Shown here piece after piece: positions 25,380-33,436 of a stretch of DNA of 35,961 nucleotides. The translations under genes and the position numbers were made by a program. Source of the DNA: Bacteroidia bacterium. GTDB lineage: Bacteria > Bacteroidota > Bacteroidia > Cytophagales > JAAEPT01. Position 1 is the first letter of the stretch, and every line of letters starts with the position of its first letter. Location: contig JAUIJC010000040.1 in NCBI GenBank assembly GCA_030431525.1, forward strand, positions 1 to 35,961, given 5' to 3'. The notes below the pieces were generated by a model. The model was not told the origin of the DNA. It saw only the letters and a list, made by a program, of their open reading frames with translations, and did no database searches.

Positions 25380-25802
25380 GTGCGCATCAAAATCCCCGTA
25401 CCCGCATCCTTTTCCTTCAAAACAGAAATCCCTGTCCGCATTGGCGACCTGAACTATGGAGGCCACGTAGGAAACGAAGTCTTTTTGGCTTATGCCCAAG
25501 AGGCCCGCGTACATTTCCTCAATCAACTGGGCTATGCTGAATTAAATCTGGAAGGTGTAGGATTGATTATGGCTGATGCCGCCATCAACTACAAGGCCGA
25601 GGCATTCCATGGAGATACCTTGGTTGTAGAAGTTACCGCCAACGACCCAACCAGAATGGGTTTCGACCTTGTGTACCGCATGACCAACAAGGCGAACGGA
25701 AAAGAGGTTTGTATCGTTAAGACCGGCATGGTCTGCTTCGATTACGAGAATAAAAAGGTGGCCATGTTGCCCGAGGCCGCAAAAGAAAAACTTTTCAGTT
25801 AG
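25380..25802 (+). CDS. Hotdog-fold acyl-CoA thioesterase
   Basis: A 140-residue protein of the 4-hydroxybenzoyl-CoA thioesterase/YbgC type. The hotdog helix and active-site region are visible in PVRIGDLNYGGHVGNEVFLAYAQEARVHFLNQLG, where the D-x-N-xx-GH pattern is the usual one. The second half (VGLIMADAAINYKAEAFHGDTLVVEV) is also typical. It hydrolyses some acyl-CoA or acyl-ACP; the exact substrate is unknown. The start is GTG at 25380, with no family-like sequence upstream in frame. The TAG stop codon lies in the first word of a heptamer hairpin that separates it from rlmN. Confidence 0.88.
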   Translation: MRIKIPVPASFSFKTEIPVRIGDLNYGGHVGNEVFLAYAQEARVHFLNQLGYAELNLEGVGLIMADAAINYKAEAFHGDTLVVEVTANDPTRMGFDLVYRMTNKANGKEVCIVKTGMVCFDYENKKVAMLPEAAKEKLFS

Positions 25803-25875
25803 TCAGTTATCAGTTAACAGTTATCAGCCCAATGTTAGCTGACTGTTAACTGATAACCGTTAACTGATAACTGAA
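25796..25875 (+). repeat. Heptamer-word hairpin between the thioesterase gene and rlmN
   Basis: Left words: CAGTTAG (25796-25802, containing the stop TAG), then after one base CAGTTAT, CAGTTAA, CAGTTAT (25804-25824). Right words: TTAACTG, ATAACCG, TTAACTG, ATAACTG (25846-25873). The spacer (25828-25845) also carries a degenerate copy. It ends 9 nt before the rlmN start. No T-run is present. Confidence 0.9.
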
Positions 25876-25882
25876 TATTGCC

Positions 25883-26914
25883 GTGACTGACATTCGAAAA
25901 CTTTCCCTGACCGAGCTTCAAGCCTTCTTTAAAGAGATTGGAGAGAAACCGTTCCGCGCCAAACAGGTGTATGAATGGCTATGGAAGAAGTCTGCCCGTG
26001 ACTTCGACCAAATGACCAACCTCTCCAAGGCGACAAGGGAAAAGCTCAAGGAGCATTTCGCCCTGAATGCAGTCAAAATTTCAGAGCGTCAGGTAAGTTC
26101 AGACCGAACGATCAAATACGGTTTTGGACTACATGACGGGCCAAATGTTGAGGGTGTTTTGATTCCGACGGACAGCCGTGTAACCGCCTGTGTATCCTCT
26201 CAAGTGGGCTGCTCGCTCACCTGTAAGTTCTGCGCGACGGGTTATATGGACCGCGAGCGCAACTTGGACCCTGCCGAGATTTACGACCAAGTCGTTCACA
26301 TCAAAGAAGAGGCTGAAAAAACCTACGGGCAACCACTGAGCAACATCGTGTACATGGGCATGGGCGAGCCATTGCTCAACTACAAAAACGTGATTGACTC
26401 TGTAGAGCTGATCACCTCTGAGAAGGGCTTGGGCATGTCCCCAAAACGCATCACGGTCTCTACGGCGGGCATTGCCAAAATGATTAAGAAATTGGCTGAC
26501 GACGAGGTGAAATTCAACCTTGCCCTCTCCCTTCACGCTGCGAATGACAAGAAGCGTGACCAGATCATGCCCATTAACGAGACCAACACCTTGGAGGCCT
26601 TGCGTGAGGCATTGACCTATTTTTATGATAAAACGGGAAGTCGTCCAACCTTGGAATACATCGTGTTCAACAAATTCAACGACACGACCGAGGACGCCCA
26701 AGAACTCTGGGAGTTTGCCACCCAGTTCCCTTGTAAAATCAACATCATTGAGTACAATCCTATCGCCCAAGCCGACTTCAAAAACGCTGATGGCGATGCC
26801 TTGGACCGATTTGTCCAGCACCTCGAAAAACGGGGCATGGTGGTGAATGTTCGCCGCAGCCGAGGAAAGGATATTGATGCGGCTTGTGGGCAGTTGGCGG
26901 GGAAGAAAGATTGA
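25883..26914 (+). CDS. rlmN: 23S rRNA (adenine2503-C2)-/tRNA (adenine37-C2)-methyltransferase RlmN
   Basis: Radical-SAM dual-specificity methyltransferase acting on A2503 of 23S rRNA and A37 of some tRNAs. The 343-residue protein starts at GTG 25883 (MTDIRKLSLTELQAFFKE). The [4Fe-4S] cluster motif is C110-xxx-C114-xx-C117 (VGCSLTCKFCATGY). The methyl-carrier cysteine near the C-terminus is C335 (DIDAACGQL). ESKxxxxx-type landmarks VYMGMGEPLLNY, KRITVSTAGI and LALSLHAAND are all present. It is followed after 10 nt by a 30-bp perfect hairpin shared with the convergent HugZ-like gene. Confidence 0.97.
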   Translation: MTDIRKLSLTELQAFFKEIGEKPFRAKQVYEWLWKKSARDFDQMTNLSKATREKLKEHFALNAVKISERQVSSDRTIKYGFGLHDGPNVEGVLIPTDSRVTACVSSQVGCSLTCKFCATGYMDRERNLDPAEIYDQVVHIKEEAEKTYGQPLSNIVYMGMGEPLLNYKNVIDSVELITSEKGLGMSPKRITVSTAGIAKMIKKLADDEVKFNLALSLHAANDKKRDQIMPINETNTLEALREALTYFYDKTGSRPTLEYIVFNKFNDTTEDAQELWEFATQFPCKINIIEYNPIAQADFKNADGDALDRFVQHLEKRGMVVNVRRSRGKDIDAACGQLAGKKD

Positions 26915-26924
26915 TTAAACCCAA

Positions 26925-26989
26925 GTAAAACAAAAAGTCCAGACCTGACAGGTTTCTAAAACCTGTCAGGTCTGGACTTTTTGTTTTAC
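26925..26989. terminator. Long perfect hairpin, bidirectional terminator between convergent genes
   Basis: A 30-bp perfect inverted repeat (26925-26954 with 26960-26989) with a 5-nt loop. The centre is CCTGACAGGTTT/AAACCTGTCAGG, and each outer arm contributes a T-rich end (CTTTTTGTTTTAC), so it can terminate transcription from both sides: rlmN on the plus strand and the HugZ-like gene on the minus strand. The GACAGGTT core recurs in the hairpins at 27680 and 28925. Confidence 0.85.
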
Positions 26990-27005
26990 CCTTCAAAGAA
27001 AATCA

Positions 27006-27536
27006 TCAGGCTTTCGCCTCTTCCCTTTTCTTATGGCCATCACGCAGGTGGTTCACTTCCTCGCCAGCAAGTGTCTCACCAGCCAACGTATATGCCTTAC
27101 CAAAGCCCTTCACATAGCGTCCGCCTTTCGGGTTCAGTTTGAAAAGCTTGAAATCCTGCATCTGACTTAAGTGTTCGATCATTTGACCTTGACGCTCGGC
27201 CAATGTTTTGACACCAAGTTCCCAAGCCTCCGTGTCATTCGGAATAAGCTCAGCCTCCACAGAATAATTCACACGAACACGTGCAAAAATCTGCTCGGCA
27301 GCATCCTCGTCCTGAACAATCAACACAGAGGCTTTTGGGTTGTGCTGAAGGTTAACGCCATGGATAGCGATTTCACTCAACAGCACATACAAACACTCCT
27401 CACCAATGGCAAATGGAGCGTAGGAAGAATAAGGCGAGCCATCTTCTTGGATGGAGGCCAACTGGAGCGTTTTTCGGGAGGAAATAAAGTCCAACACCTC
27501 GGTGTTCAACTTGGCCTCCATATGCTTATTATTCAT
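27006..27536 (-). CDS. HugZ/HutZ-like haem-utilisation protein (pyridoxamine 5'-phosphate oxidase fold)
   Basis: A 176-residue cytoplasmic protein with a split-barrel flavin-binding fold. The N-terminal half (FISSRKTLQLASIQEDGSPYSSYAPFAI) is typical of the pyridoxamine-phosphate-oxidase superfamily. The C-terminal part (FKLFKLNPKGGRYVKGFGKAYTLAGETL then HLRDGHKKR) follows the HugZ/HutZ subgroup, where histidines near the end bind haem for storage or degradation. The final stretch is rich in basic residues. A role in haem use would fit the tonB gene in this window, but no haem receptor or transporter is adjacent. The specific activity is inference. Confidence 0.75.
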   Translation of the reverse strand: MNNKHMEAKLNTEVLDFISSRKTLQLASIQEDGSPYSSYAPFAIGEECLYVLLSEIAIHGVNLQHNPKASVLIVQDEDAAEQIFARVRVNYSVEAELIPNDTEAWELGVKTLAERQGQMIEHLSQMQDFKLFKLNPKGGRYVKGFGKAYTLAGETLAGEEVNHLRDGHKKREEAKA

Positions 27537-27679
27537 AATTAGATTAATTCAAATAGAGCTTTCACAAAAATACGCTCTTCCCTCGCCAAAGGGTATCGCC
27601 GCAGTTGGGTAAATCCATGGAAGTCTCCTACCTATCAAGCTCCTTAACGCTCACCATCATTAGGTAGTCTTGGGATATG

Positions 27680-27718
27680 AAAAAAGCCCCAACTGGTTTT
27701 TGCTAACCTGTCGGGGCT
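27680..27718 (-). terminator. Intrinsic terminator of the T9SS cargo gene
   Basis: Minus strand: AGCCCCGACAGGTT pairs with AACCAGTTGGGGCT, then a six-T run (complement of 27680-27685). It lies about 31 nt after the stop codon of the gene at 27750. Confidence 0.85.
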
Positions 27719-27749
27719 CTTACAATGTTATAAATTCCTATTTGGAATA

Positions 27750-28898
27750 TCAGTGCTTAAAAAATTTCTGAACGGACACCCCACCTTGTGAATTGGCAAC
27801 CCGAACAAAGTAAAACCCTTTCTCTAAATGCTCTACTGAAATAGTTTCATTCTCGGACAGGGAGCCCGCCATTACCACTTTTCCTTGGGAATCACAAAGC
27901 TGAAAATCCGATTGAGAAAAGCCATTCTCCACTTCAATTGTAAGCTTGTCCTTCGTAGGATTTGGATATAAACTCAACTTCGAATCAAGCTCCTCAGTTG
28001 TACTTAAAAGGCCATCAATTTCTGAGTAATAGCAGGTAGCATAACCACTACTTTCCCAAGCATTATTTTCTTCACTCCCAACATACCCTTCCCAGCCTAA
28101 TATCTTACCATTTGCCATATTGAATGGTATGCCTCCATCGAACGTAGAAAAAATAGAGTTTGTATTAAAAGATTCCATATCAAAATCGTAGGCCACGTAA
28201 TTTTCGAAAACAGTTCCATCAATATTTAACCTAAATAATTGATATCGGGAAATACGGTCATTTTCATCATAAGACAATTCACCATAAATGAATTCATATT
28301 TCTCCCCTTGTGCATTCCACCTGTAATCACGCTTCATCATCACTGCCGAACTGCCATCGGCATAAACGAAATGGCTCTCATTTCTTGGCTCCCACTCATT
28401 ATTTGATTGATTCAAAGCAGAATCAAGCTCAACAGCTAGCCTTCCCTCTTCATCATAATTATAGTAGATTTTATAATCAAGGTTCCAGTCACCATCATCA
28501 CTCCCCCAATTGCTCCAATTATACTTTTCCTTCCTAACCAAAGTATCACCATTATAATGATAGGAAGAAGATGCTCCTATGAATTTACCATCATATAAAG
28601 TATCCCTGACCAATTTTCCAGACTCATCATACACATAAGAATAGGCGTAGTCCTGAGACCAGTTTCCATTATAATTCTTCTCAACAACAGACTTAACAAC
28701 CCTATGTAAGGAGTCATAGGAAAACCTCTGACGATTTTTAATAGTAGAGCCTTCCCTCCAAACTATAGAATCCAAACGAATGGCATTTTGAGCCACCTTT
28801 TGTCCACCATATGAATTTATGGTTTGATACCCCTGCCCCTGCGCAAATGAAGCTTGGATACAGAAAAAGAGCGTAAATAGAATGGCTATAAGTTTCAT
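27750..28898 (-). CDS. Secreted protein with a type A T9SS C-terminal sorting domain
   Basis: A 382-residue exported protein. The signal peptide is MKLIAILFTLFFCIQASFAQ. Residues 50-250 consist of irregular Tyr/Asp/Asn-rich repeats (YDSLHRVV, YDESGKLVRDTLY, YNYDEEGRLAVEL, YDENDRISRYQLF), which resemble YD/RHS-type repeats. Residues 308-382 are a classical T9SS type A CTD: SLYPNPTKDKLTIEVENGF, then GKVVMAGSL, GFYFVRVANSQGG and the C-terminal VQKFFKH. It should be exported through SprA and attached to the surface or released. No catalytic domain is seen and its function is unknown. Its own terminator and the following hairpin isolate it as a single gene. Confidence 0.9.
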   Translation of the reverse strand: MKLIAILFTLFFCIQASFAQGQGYQTINSYGGQKVAQNAIRLDSIVWREGSTIKNRQRFSYDSLHRVVKSVVEKNYNGNWSQDYAYSYVYDESGKLVRDTLYDGKFIGASSSYHYNGDTLVRKEKYNWSNWGSDDGDWNLDYKIYYNYDEEGRLAVELDSALNQSNNEWEPRNESHFVYADGSSAVMMKRDYRWNAQGEKYEFIYGELSYDENDRISRYQLFRLNIDGTVFENYVAYDFDMESFNTNSIFSTFDGGIPFNMANGKILGWEGYVGSEENNAWESSGYATCYYSEIDGLLSTTEELDSKLSLYPNPTKDKLTIEVENGFSQSDFQLCDSQGKVVMAGSLSENETISVEHLEKGFYFVRVANSQGGVSVQKFFKH

Positions 28899-28924
28899 AA
28901 CTAAATCAAGTTCTAAATGATAAA

Positions 28925-28957
28925 GGCCCCGACAGGTTCATTAAACCTATCGGGGCC
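28925..28957 (-). terminator. Hairpin downstream of the FKBP gene
   Basis: GGCCCCGACAGGTT (28925-28938) pairs with AACCTATCGGGGCC (28944-28957), one G-T pair. The minus-strand flank is T-rich but not a clean T-run, so termination for the FKBP gene is likely but not certain. It shares the GACAGGTT core with its two neighbours. Confidence 0.6.
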
Positions 28958-29026
28958 AAAATTATGAGATTTGTTTCAGACGTTCTTCAAAAACATCAAA
29001 TCCCTTACACCTCATTTAAGAAGCTC

Positions 29027-29527
29027 TTAGTGCTGGTGTCCACCTGGACCGTGCACGTGTCCGTGGTCCAACTCTTCAGCGGTAGCCTCACGCACTTCAA
29101 TCACCTCACCAGTGAAGTGAAGCTCTTGGCCGGCCAACATGTGGTTGAAATCCATTTTAACGGCTTGGTCACCCACCTCAAGGATACGACCTTGAAGCTG
29201 AGTACCGTCTTGGTGCTGCATTGGCAAAACATTGCCCTCAACAAGCATTTCAGTGTTCACAACGCCTTGTTCGTCTTTGAACACATCCAAAGGAAGGTCA
29301 ACAACGGCTTGCGGATCACGCTCGCCATAGCCTTCTTCCGGGGAGATAACCATGTCAAAAGTGTCTCCGGCCTGCTTGCCTTCCAATTCCTTTTCAAATC
29401 CAGGAATCATCATGCCTACGCCGTGAATAAAAAGTAATGGTTGCTCTTTGGAGGCTTGGTCAAGTACCTGGCCGTCCACCTTGAGTGTATAGGACACTGA
29501 AGGTACTGTGTTGGTTGTAATCTTCAT
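29027..29527 (-). CDS. SlyD-type FKBP peptidyl-prolyl cis-trans isomerase
   Basis: A 166-residue cytoplasmic PPIase and chaperone. The FKBP fold residues (VSYTLKVDGQVLDQAS, LLFIHGVGMMIPGFEKELEGKQAGDTFDM) flank the IF-domain insertion (about residues 72-120, with EEGYGERDPQAVVDLPLDVF and VEGNVLPMQHQDG) that is typical of SlyD. The C-terminus is His-rich (HGHVHGPGGHQH), as in SlyD, where it binds nickel. Start at ATG 29527. No metalloenzyme genes are near. The upstream minus-strand gene is an outer-membrane protein with its own terminator. Confidence 0.93.
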   Translation of the reverse strand: MKITTNTVPSVSYTLKVDGQVLDQASKEQPLLFIHGVGMMIPGFEKELEGKQAGDTFDMVISPEEGYGERDPQAVVDLPLDVFKDEQGVVNTEMLVEGNVLPMQHQDGTQLQGRILEVGDQAVKMDFNHMLAGQELHFTGEVIEVREATAEELDHGHVHGPGGHQH

Positions 29528-29574
29528 ATTGGTGAAGGTACAGTTTTCTTATTCCAATGGCCATTCTAGCAAAA

Positions 29575-29609
29575 GAAAACAGCTACTCCCCTCAGGAAAT
29601 AGCTGTTTC
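29575..29609 (-). terminator. Terminator of the outer-membrane protein gene
   Basis: Minus strand: GAAACAGCTAT pairs with AGTAGCTGTTTTC around a loop, followed by a T-rich stretch. It lies 24 nt after the stop codon of the gene at 29633. Confidence 0.7.
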
Positions 29610-29632
29610 AAAACCTTTTTGTTCCCTTTTAA

Positions 29633-30319
29633 TTAGAACGCATAACCTACCGAGAAGCCGAAGCGAGGCATAAAGCTGGCTTTCTTAAAGGTAGCCTTAG
29701 CAGAACTTGCTGTTACTTCCACCTCTGGATCACCCAGCAGGTCAACCATTTCTTGCAAGTTGCCCAACTGTGCTGGATAGTTTGCCGAAGCGTCCTCGGA
29801 AGTGACATTGTACTCGATGTCATTACCCATGTATCCTAAACCAGCATTCAAGTCAATAGCGATGCGATCTCCGAGCAACCACTGGTAACCCACGCCAAGA
29901 CCACCGCCAATGCTTTTGATGAATCCTCCGTTTTCATACTCCACATTGTTATCCACATAGGTTCCAGCCAAATCGTAATTACTGTAACGGAAATATGGAG
30001 CAGCATACAACCCTTGAGCCCTTCCTTTATCACCCAAATAATAGCGGAATTCAGGGGTGATGGAATACCCGTTCATTTTGAGGTATTGCACCTTATTGGA
30101 AGGGTCCATATCAAGCATTCCCAAGAATGGAATCTTCCGATTGAACATATAAGATGCCCCCAAGGATGCAGACATTTTATCCGTGATTACATACTCGTAT
30201 GTTCCGTAAACATTTCCCAAGCCGAGAGCAGGAACATTCAACTTCACCACATGGTCCTGAGCGAAACTTGCCCCCATGAGTCCAAACAAAACTGATATTG
30301 TAGTTATTAACTTTTTCAT
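29633..30319 (-). CDS. Outer-membrane beta-barrel protein (DUF3575-like)
   Basis: A 228-residue small barrel. The signal peptide is MKKLITTISVLFGLMGASFAQ, and the mature sequence begins VVKLNVPALGLGNVYGTYEYVITDKMSASLGASY, the pattern of the small DUF3575 porin-like family. Alternating aromatic beta-strands (RYYLGDKGRAQGLYAAPYFRY, SIGGGLGVGYQWLLGDRIAIDLNAGLGYMG) lead to a C-terminal strand ending FGFSVGYAF with the terminal phenylalanine expected for barrel insertion. The function is unknown. It stands alone, with 205 bp up to TrkH and a terminator behind it. Confidence 0.85.
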   Translation of the reverse strand: MKKLITTISVLFGLMGASFAQDHVVKLNVPALGLGNVYGTYEYVITDKMSASLGASYMFNRKIPFLGMLDMDPSNKVQYLKMNGYSITPEFRYYLGDKGRAQGLYAAPYFRYSNYDLAGTYVDNNVEYENGGFIKSIGGGLGVGYQWLLGDRIAIDLNAGLGYMGNDIEYNVTSEDASANYPAQLGNLQEMVDLLGDPEVEVTASSAKATFKKASFMPRFGFSVGYAF

Positions 30320-30457
30320 AGCACATTCATTTTTATTATCCTATTGATAATCAGATAAATGCAATTGCTATTCCAAAAGTTCAATTTTAAGAGGTATGTT
30401 TTTTACGTCTTTTTCAAAAAATCAAACCAGCATGATTTTAAAGTCTGTTTTTTCCAC

Positions 30458-30492
30458 AAAAAAAAACGAGGATAGCCTTTAGCTCCCTCGTT
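30458..30492 (-). terminator. Intrinsic terminator of trkH
   Basis: Minus strand: AACGAGG pairs with CCTCGTT (plus 30466-30492), followed by a nine-T run (complement of 30458-30466). It lies 32 nt after the trkH stop codon. The rest of the 30320-30523 gap shows no clear promoter. Confidence 0.88.
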
Positions 30493-30523
30493 AATCAATA
30501 GTCATACACTTCTTGTTGAATAC

Positions 30524-32326
30524 CTATCCAATCATCAAGTGCGCACTTGGATACTTATAGTTGGTAGAAACCACTCGCGAACTCAATGCCAGTGCCAAGG
30601 TCAGCGTACCAATCCTTCCGATAAACATGGATAGGATAATGATACTTTTTCCCTGAACAGACAGTTCATTGGTAATTCCTGTACTCAAGCCTGTGGTACT
30701 AAATGCAGAGACCGCTTCGAAGGTGACACTGACAATATCCAGATTGGATTCCGTAATGGATAGAATAAAAATAATTGTAAGAATATAGACCGCCGCAAAC
30801 ACGAAAATGGAAAAGGCCTTGCCCAACATCTCCTGAGGAATGGAACGATTCCCCATCTCCATATTCTTCTTTCCGCGAATGGTGGCCAAGGCCGAGGTAA
30901 GAATCAGCAGAAAGGTTGATGTCTTAATACCGCCGCCTGTGGAGCCCGATGAAGCCCCTACAAACATTAGAAATATCATAAAAATCAACGTAGGTGCCCT
31001 AAGCGCGGAAAAGTTCACCGTATTAAACCCAGCCGTTCTGGTCGTCACGGATTGGAAGAAGGCTCCCACAATCGCCCTCATATCTTCCACTTCACTCAAG
31101 GTTCCACCCTCGGCTCTCTCCAAGAAATAAAACACGCCCATACCCACAAACACAAGAATCATGGTCATAAACAAGGAAACCTTGGTGGATAACTTCCAAT
31201 CCTTCCAAGGCTTTTCCATCCGCTCACGTAGCATCCGAGGAGAGAACAAATCCTCAACCGTAGAGAAGCCCAAACTTCCCATGATAATGGTCAAGGCAAT
31301 CACCACATGTAATAACAAGGAATGACGAATTTCCTGTTGGTAAAGCCCATCCGAAAACAAGCTGAAACCCGCGTTACAAAAGGCTGAAACAGCATGGAAA
31401 ACCGAAAAGAATACACGTTGCCAAAATCCCCCAAACACCATCTCGCGTCCCCAAGTGAAGAAAATCAACACCGTGGAAATCGCCTCGATGGTCAAGGTCA
31501 TAAACACAATTTTCCTCAACAAGGCCTTGGCAGAACTCAACGATTCACTACTCAAAAAGTCTTGCAAAATCACCTGTTGCTTCAAGCCCACACCATCCTT
31601 CATAAACATAGCAAAGAAGGTGGCAAAGGACACAATTCCTATCCCGCCGAACTGAATCAAGAGCAACAGCACCAGCTTTCCCTTAAAGGTGAAATAAGTG
31701 GAAACATCCACCACCGATAGCCCCGTCACACAAGACGCACTGGTAGAAGTGAATAAGGCCGTCAAGAAATCAGCGCCTCCAGCCCCAGTAGTCATCTGAG
31801 GAAGCATCAGCAAGCCTGTCCCAATGCCAATCAAGACGATAAAGCTGAGAATAAACGTTCCAGCAGGTTTGAGGGCCAATGAGTTGAGGTAACGACTGAC
31901 ACGTACAAACTCAATCCCCACCAAATAGAGCATTGACAGGGTAACGAAAACCCAGTAATGATGCCGGTAATGGTCGTAATCAACATTCTGGAAGAAAGCT
32001 TGAAGCGGATAATGTCCAAAGATGAGACGGCTAAGTCCCACATACACGATGCTCGCCACAATCACCCCCTCGAACCACGTGTGCTTCAAAAAATCAAGCC
32101 GATCAAAGCTGTAAAGCAAGCGCACAAAATACACCAAGCAGAACATCGTAAAGATGGCGTCCATACCCTTGTGGACCTCTGTCGACTGCTCAGGGCTTAG
32201 GTGATAGCCATTCTCATAGACAATCAAGGTCAGGGCCAACAAAGCCGACACAATCGACACGCCCTTGGCAATGCGCAATACAATACCCTTGGTATCGTAC
32301 AAAAACTCATTTAACCGCTCTATCAT
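30524..32326 (-). CDS. trkH: TrkH/KtrB-family potassium uptake protein
   Basis: Inner-membrane K+ translocation subunit, 600 residues from the ATG at 32326 (MIERLNEFLYDTK); the frame stays open for 33 bp upstream into the repeat element via TTG, which is unlikely to be used. Four K+-filter loops are visible: TSASCVTGLSVV near residue 200, HAVSAFCNAGFSL, SVTTRTAGFNTVN and EAVSAFSTTGLSTG, the diagnostic fourfold M1-P-M2 arrangement. There is also an N-terminal extension of about 130 residues with extra membrane segments. The regulatory TrkA/KtrA partner is not in the window. Its upstream neighbour on this strand is a GT9 gene, separated by a heptamer hairpin. Confidence 0.93.
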   Translation of the reverse strand: MIERLNEFLYDTKGIVLRIAKGVSIVSALLALTLIVYENGYHLSPEQSTEVHKGMDAIFTMFCLVYFVRLLYSFDRLDFLKHTWFEGVIVASIVYVGLSRLIFGHYPLQAFFQNVDYDHYRHHYWVFVTLSMLYLVGIEFVRVSRYLNSLALKPAGTFILSFIVLIGIGTGLLMLPQMTTGAGGADFLTALFTSTSASCVTGLSVVDVSTYFTFKGKLVLLLLIQFGGIGIVSFATFFAMFMKDGVGLKQQVILQDFLSSESLSSAKALLRKIVFMTLTIEAISTVLIFFTWGREMVFGGFWQRVFFSVFHAVSAFCNAGFSLFSDGLYQQEIRHSLLLHVVIALTIIMGSLGFSTVEDLFSPRMLRERMEKPWKDWKLSTKVSLFMTMILVFVGMGVFYFLERAEGGTLSEVEDMRAIVGAFFQSVTTRTAGFNTVNFSALRAPTLIFMIFLMFVGASSGSTGGGIKTSTFLLILTSALATIRGKKNMEMGNRSIPQEMLGKAFSIFVFAAVYILTIIFILSITESNLDIVSVTFEAVSAFSTTGLSTGITNELSVQGKSIIILSMFIGRIGTLTLALALSSRVVSTNYKYPSAHLMIG

Positions 32327-32344
32327 TTCAGCGAGTCTTTTTGG

Positions 32345-32419
32345 AGTACCAAGTACCAAGTATAGCGTACCAAGTCATACCATTCGTCATGATACTTGGT
32401 ACACTATACTTGATACTCA
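32345..32419 (-). repeat. Heptamer-word hairpin between the GT9 gene and trkH
   Basis: On the plus strand AGTACCA, AGTACCA, AGTATAG, CGTACCA, AGTCATA (32345-32379) face TGATACT, TGGTACA, CTATACT, TGATACT (32390-32417). The TGA stop codon of the GT9 gene (complement of 32417-32419) falls at the outer end of the element. It is also 18 nt from the trkH start. No T-run on the minus strand. Confidence 0.9.
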
Positions 32420-33427
32420 ACAATCCGTACTCTTTACCTCCTTAATATTCTCTAAGCGCTCAACGACCTTGGATACATCGAACCACTCCAAACAAGCATA
32501 ATCACCGCGCCAACAAGGTTTGTTTCCAAACACAGAACACGGACGACAAGGCAAGGTGTCCACATCCACCTGTACCGCATTCTCCAACGACTGTCCATAG
32601 CCGAGGAAACCAGCATCCGGATGCGTGGCTCCCCACACAGAAACCACTGGAAGCCCGACCAAAGAGGCCAAATGCATATTGGCCGAATCCATGCTGACCA
32701 TCGCATCCAAGCCAGCCATAAATTCCAACTCCCCTTTCAGGTCAAAAGCACCAGCCACCAATTTCACATTGGACAAGCCTTCACTCAAACGCTCCAACTG
32801 CTCCAACTCCCCCTTTCCACCAAAAAGGCTCACCGCCCAACCCTTGGCAGTCATCTGCTCCAACAACTCGCGTGATTTCTTCTCAGGCAAGCATTTTCCC
32901 TGATGAGCGGCAAAGGGCGCAAACCCAATCTTTGGAATTTCATGGGGGCGCCTCCGGCGATCCGGCAAGGCAAACGAAAGCTTCACTTCCCGTCCCAAAC
33001 GACCAAACACATCTGCATAGCGCTGACATGAATGAGTCAGAGACTTTCGCTCCTTATTCTCCTTGCGTACCAAGGCCTTCTTCTCCTCTCTGCCCTTGTC
33101 AATCATGGCCACCTTGGTACCCGACAACAAGAACAGGTTACGAACAACATGCGTCCGCAATACGCCATGCAAATCCGCCACAGCATCTACTTCCTCTTTC
33201 TTAAGGAGTTTATAGAGTCGATGCAGACCGCCAATCCCATTATAATCCTTATCCACATCCACACCCAACACTTTTAGCCTTGGATGCTGTGGAAACAATT
33301 TTGCGGGAAACGGACGCGTGACGAATACAACTTCCACCTCGGGATGTTGCTCCAAAAGAGCCATCACCACGGGAATGGTCATCGCCACATCGCCAAAGGC
33401 GGAAAACCGGAGGGCAAGGATGCGCAT
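32417..33427 (-). CDS. Glycosyltransferase family 9 (heptosyltransferase-like)
   Basis: A 336-residue GT-B fold enzyme of the ADP-heptose:LPS heptosyltransferase family, expected to add sugars to a lipopolysaccharide core or related envelope glycan at the cytoplasmic face. The N-terminal MRILALRFSAFGDVAMTIPVV is the family signature. The second domain has the KIGFAPFAAHQGKCLPEKKSRELLEQM stretch, SMDSANMHLASLVGLPVVSVWGATHPDAGF (the nucleotide-sugar site) and C-terminal cysteines (CRPCSVFGNKPC, CLEW). The ATG at 33427 is right behind the heptamer hairpin separating it from the DUF4254 gene. I recall GT9 next to DUF4254 in other Bacteroidota, so a joint role in envelope glycan assembly is plausible. 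Confidence 0.9.
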   Translation of the reverse strand: MRILALRFSAFGDVAMTIPVVMALLEQHPEVEVVFVTRPFPAKLFPQHPRLKVLGVDVDKDYNGIGGLHRLYKLLKKEEVDAVADLHGVLRTHVVRNLFLLSGTKVAMIDKGREEKKALVRKENKERKSLTHSCQRYADVFGRLGREVKLSFALPDRRRRPHEIPKIGFAPFAAHQGKCLPEKKSRELLEQMTAKGWAVSLFGGKGELEQLERLSEGLSNVKLVAGAFDLKGELEFMAGLDAMVSMDSANMHLASLVGLPVVSVWGATHPDAGFLGYGQSLENAVQVDVDTLPCRPCSVFGNKPCWRGDYACLEWFDVSKVVERLENIKEVKSTDC

Positions 33428-33436
33428 GGGGAATGG

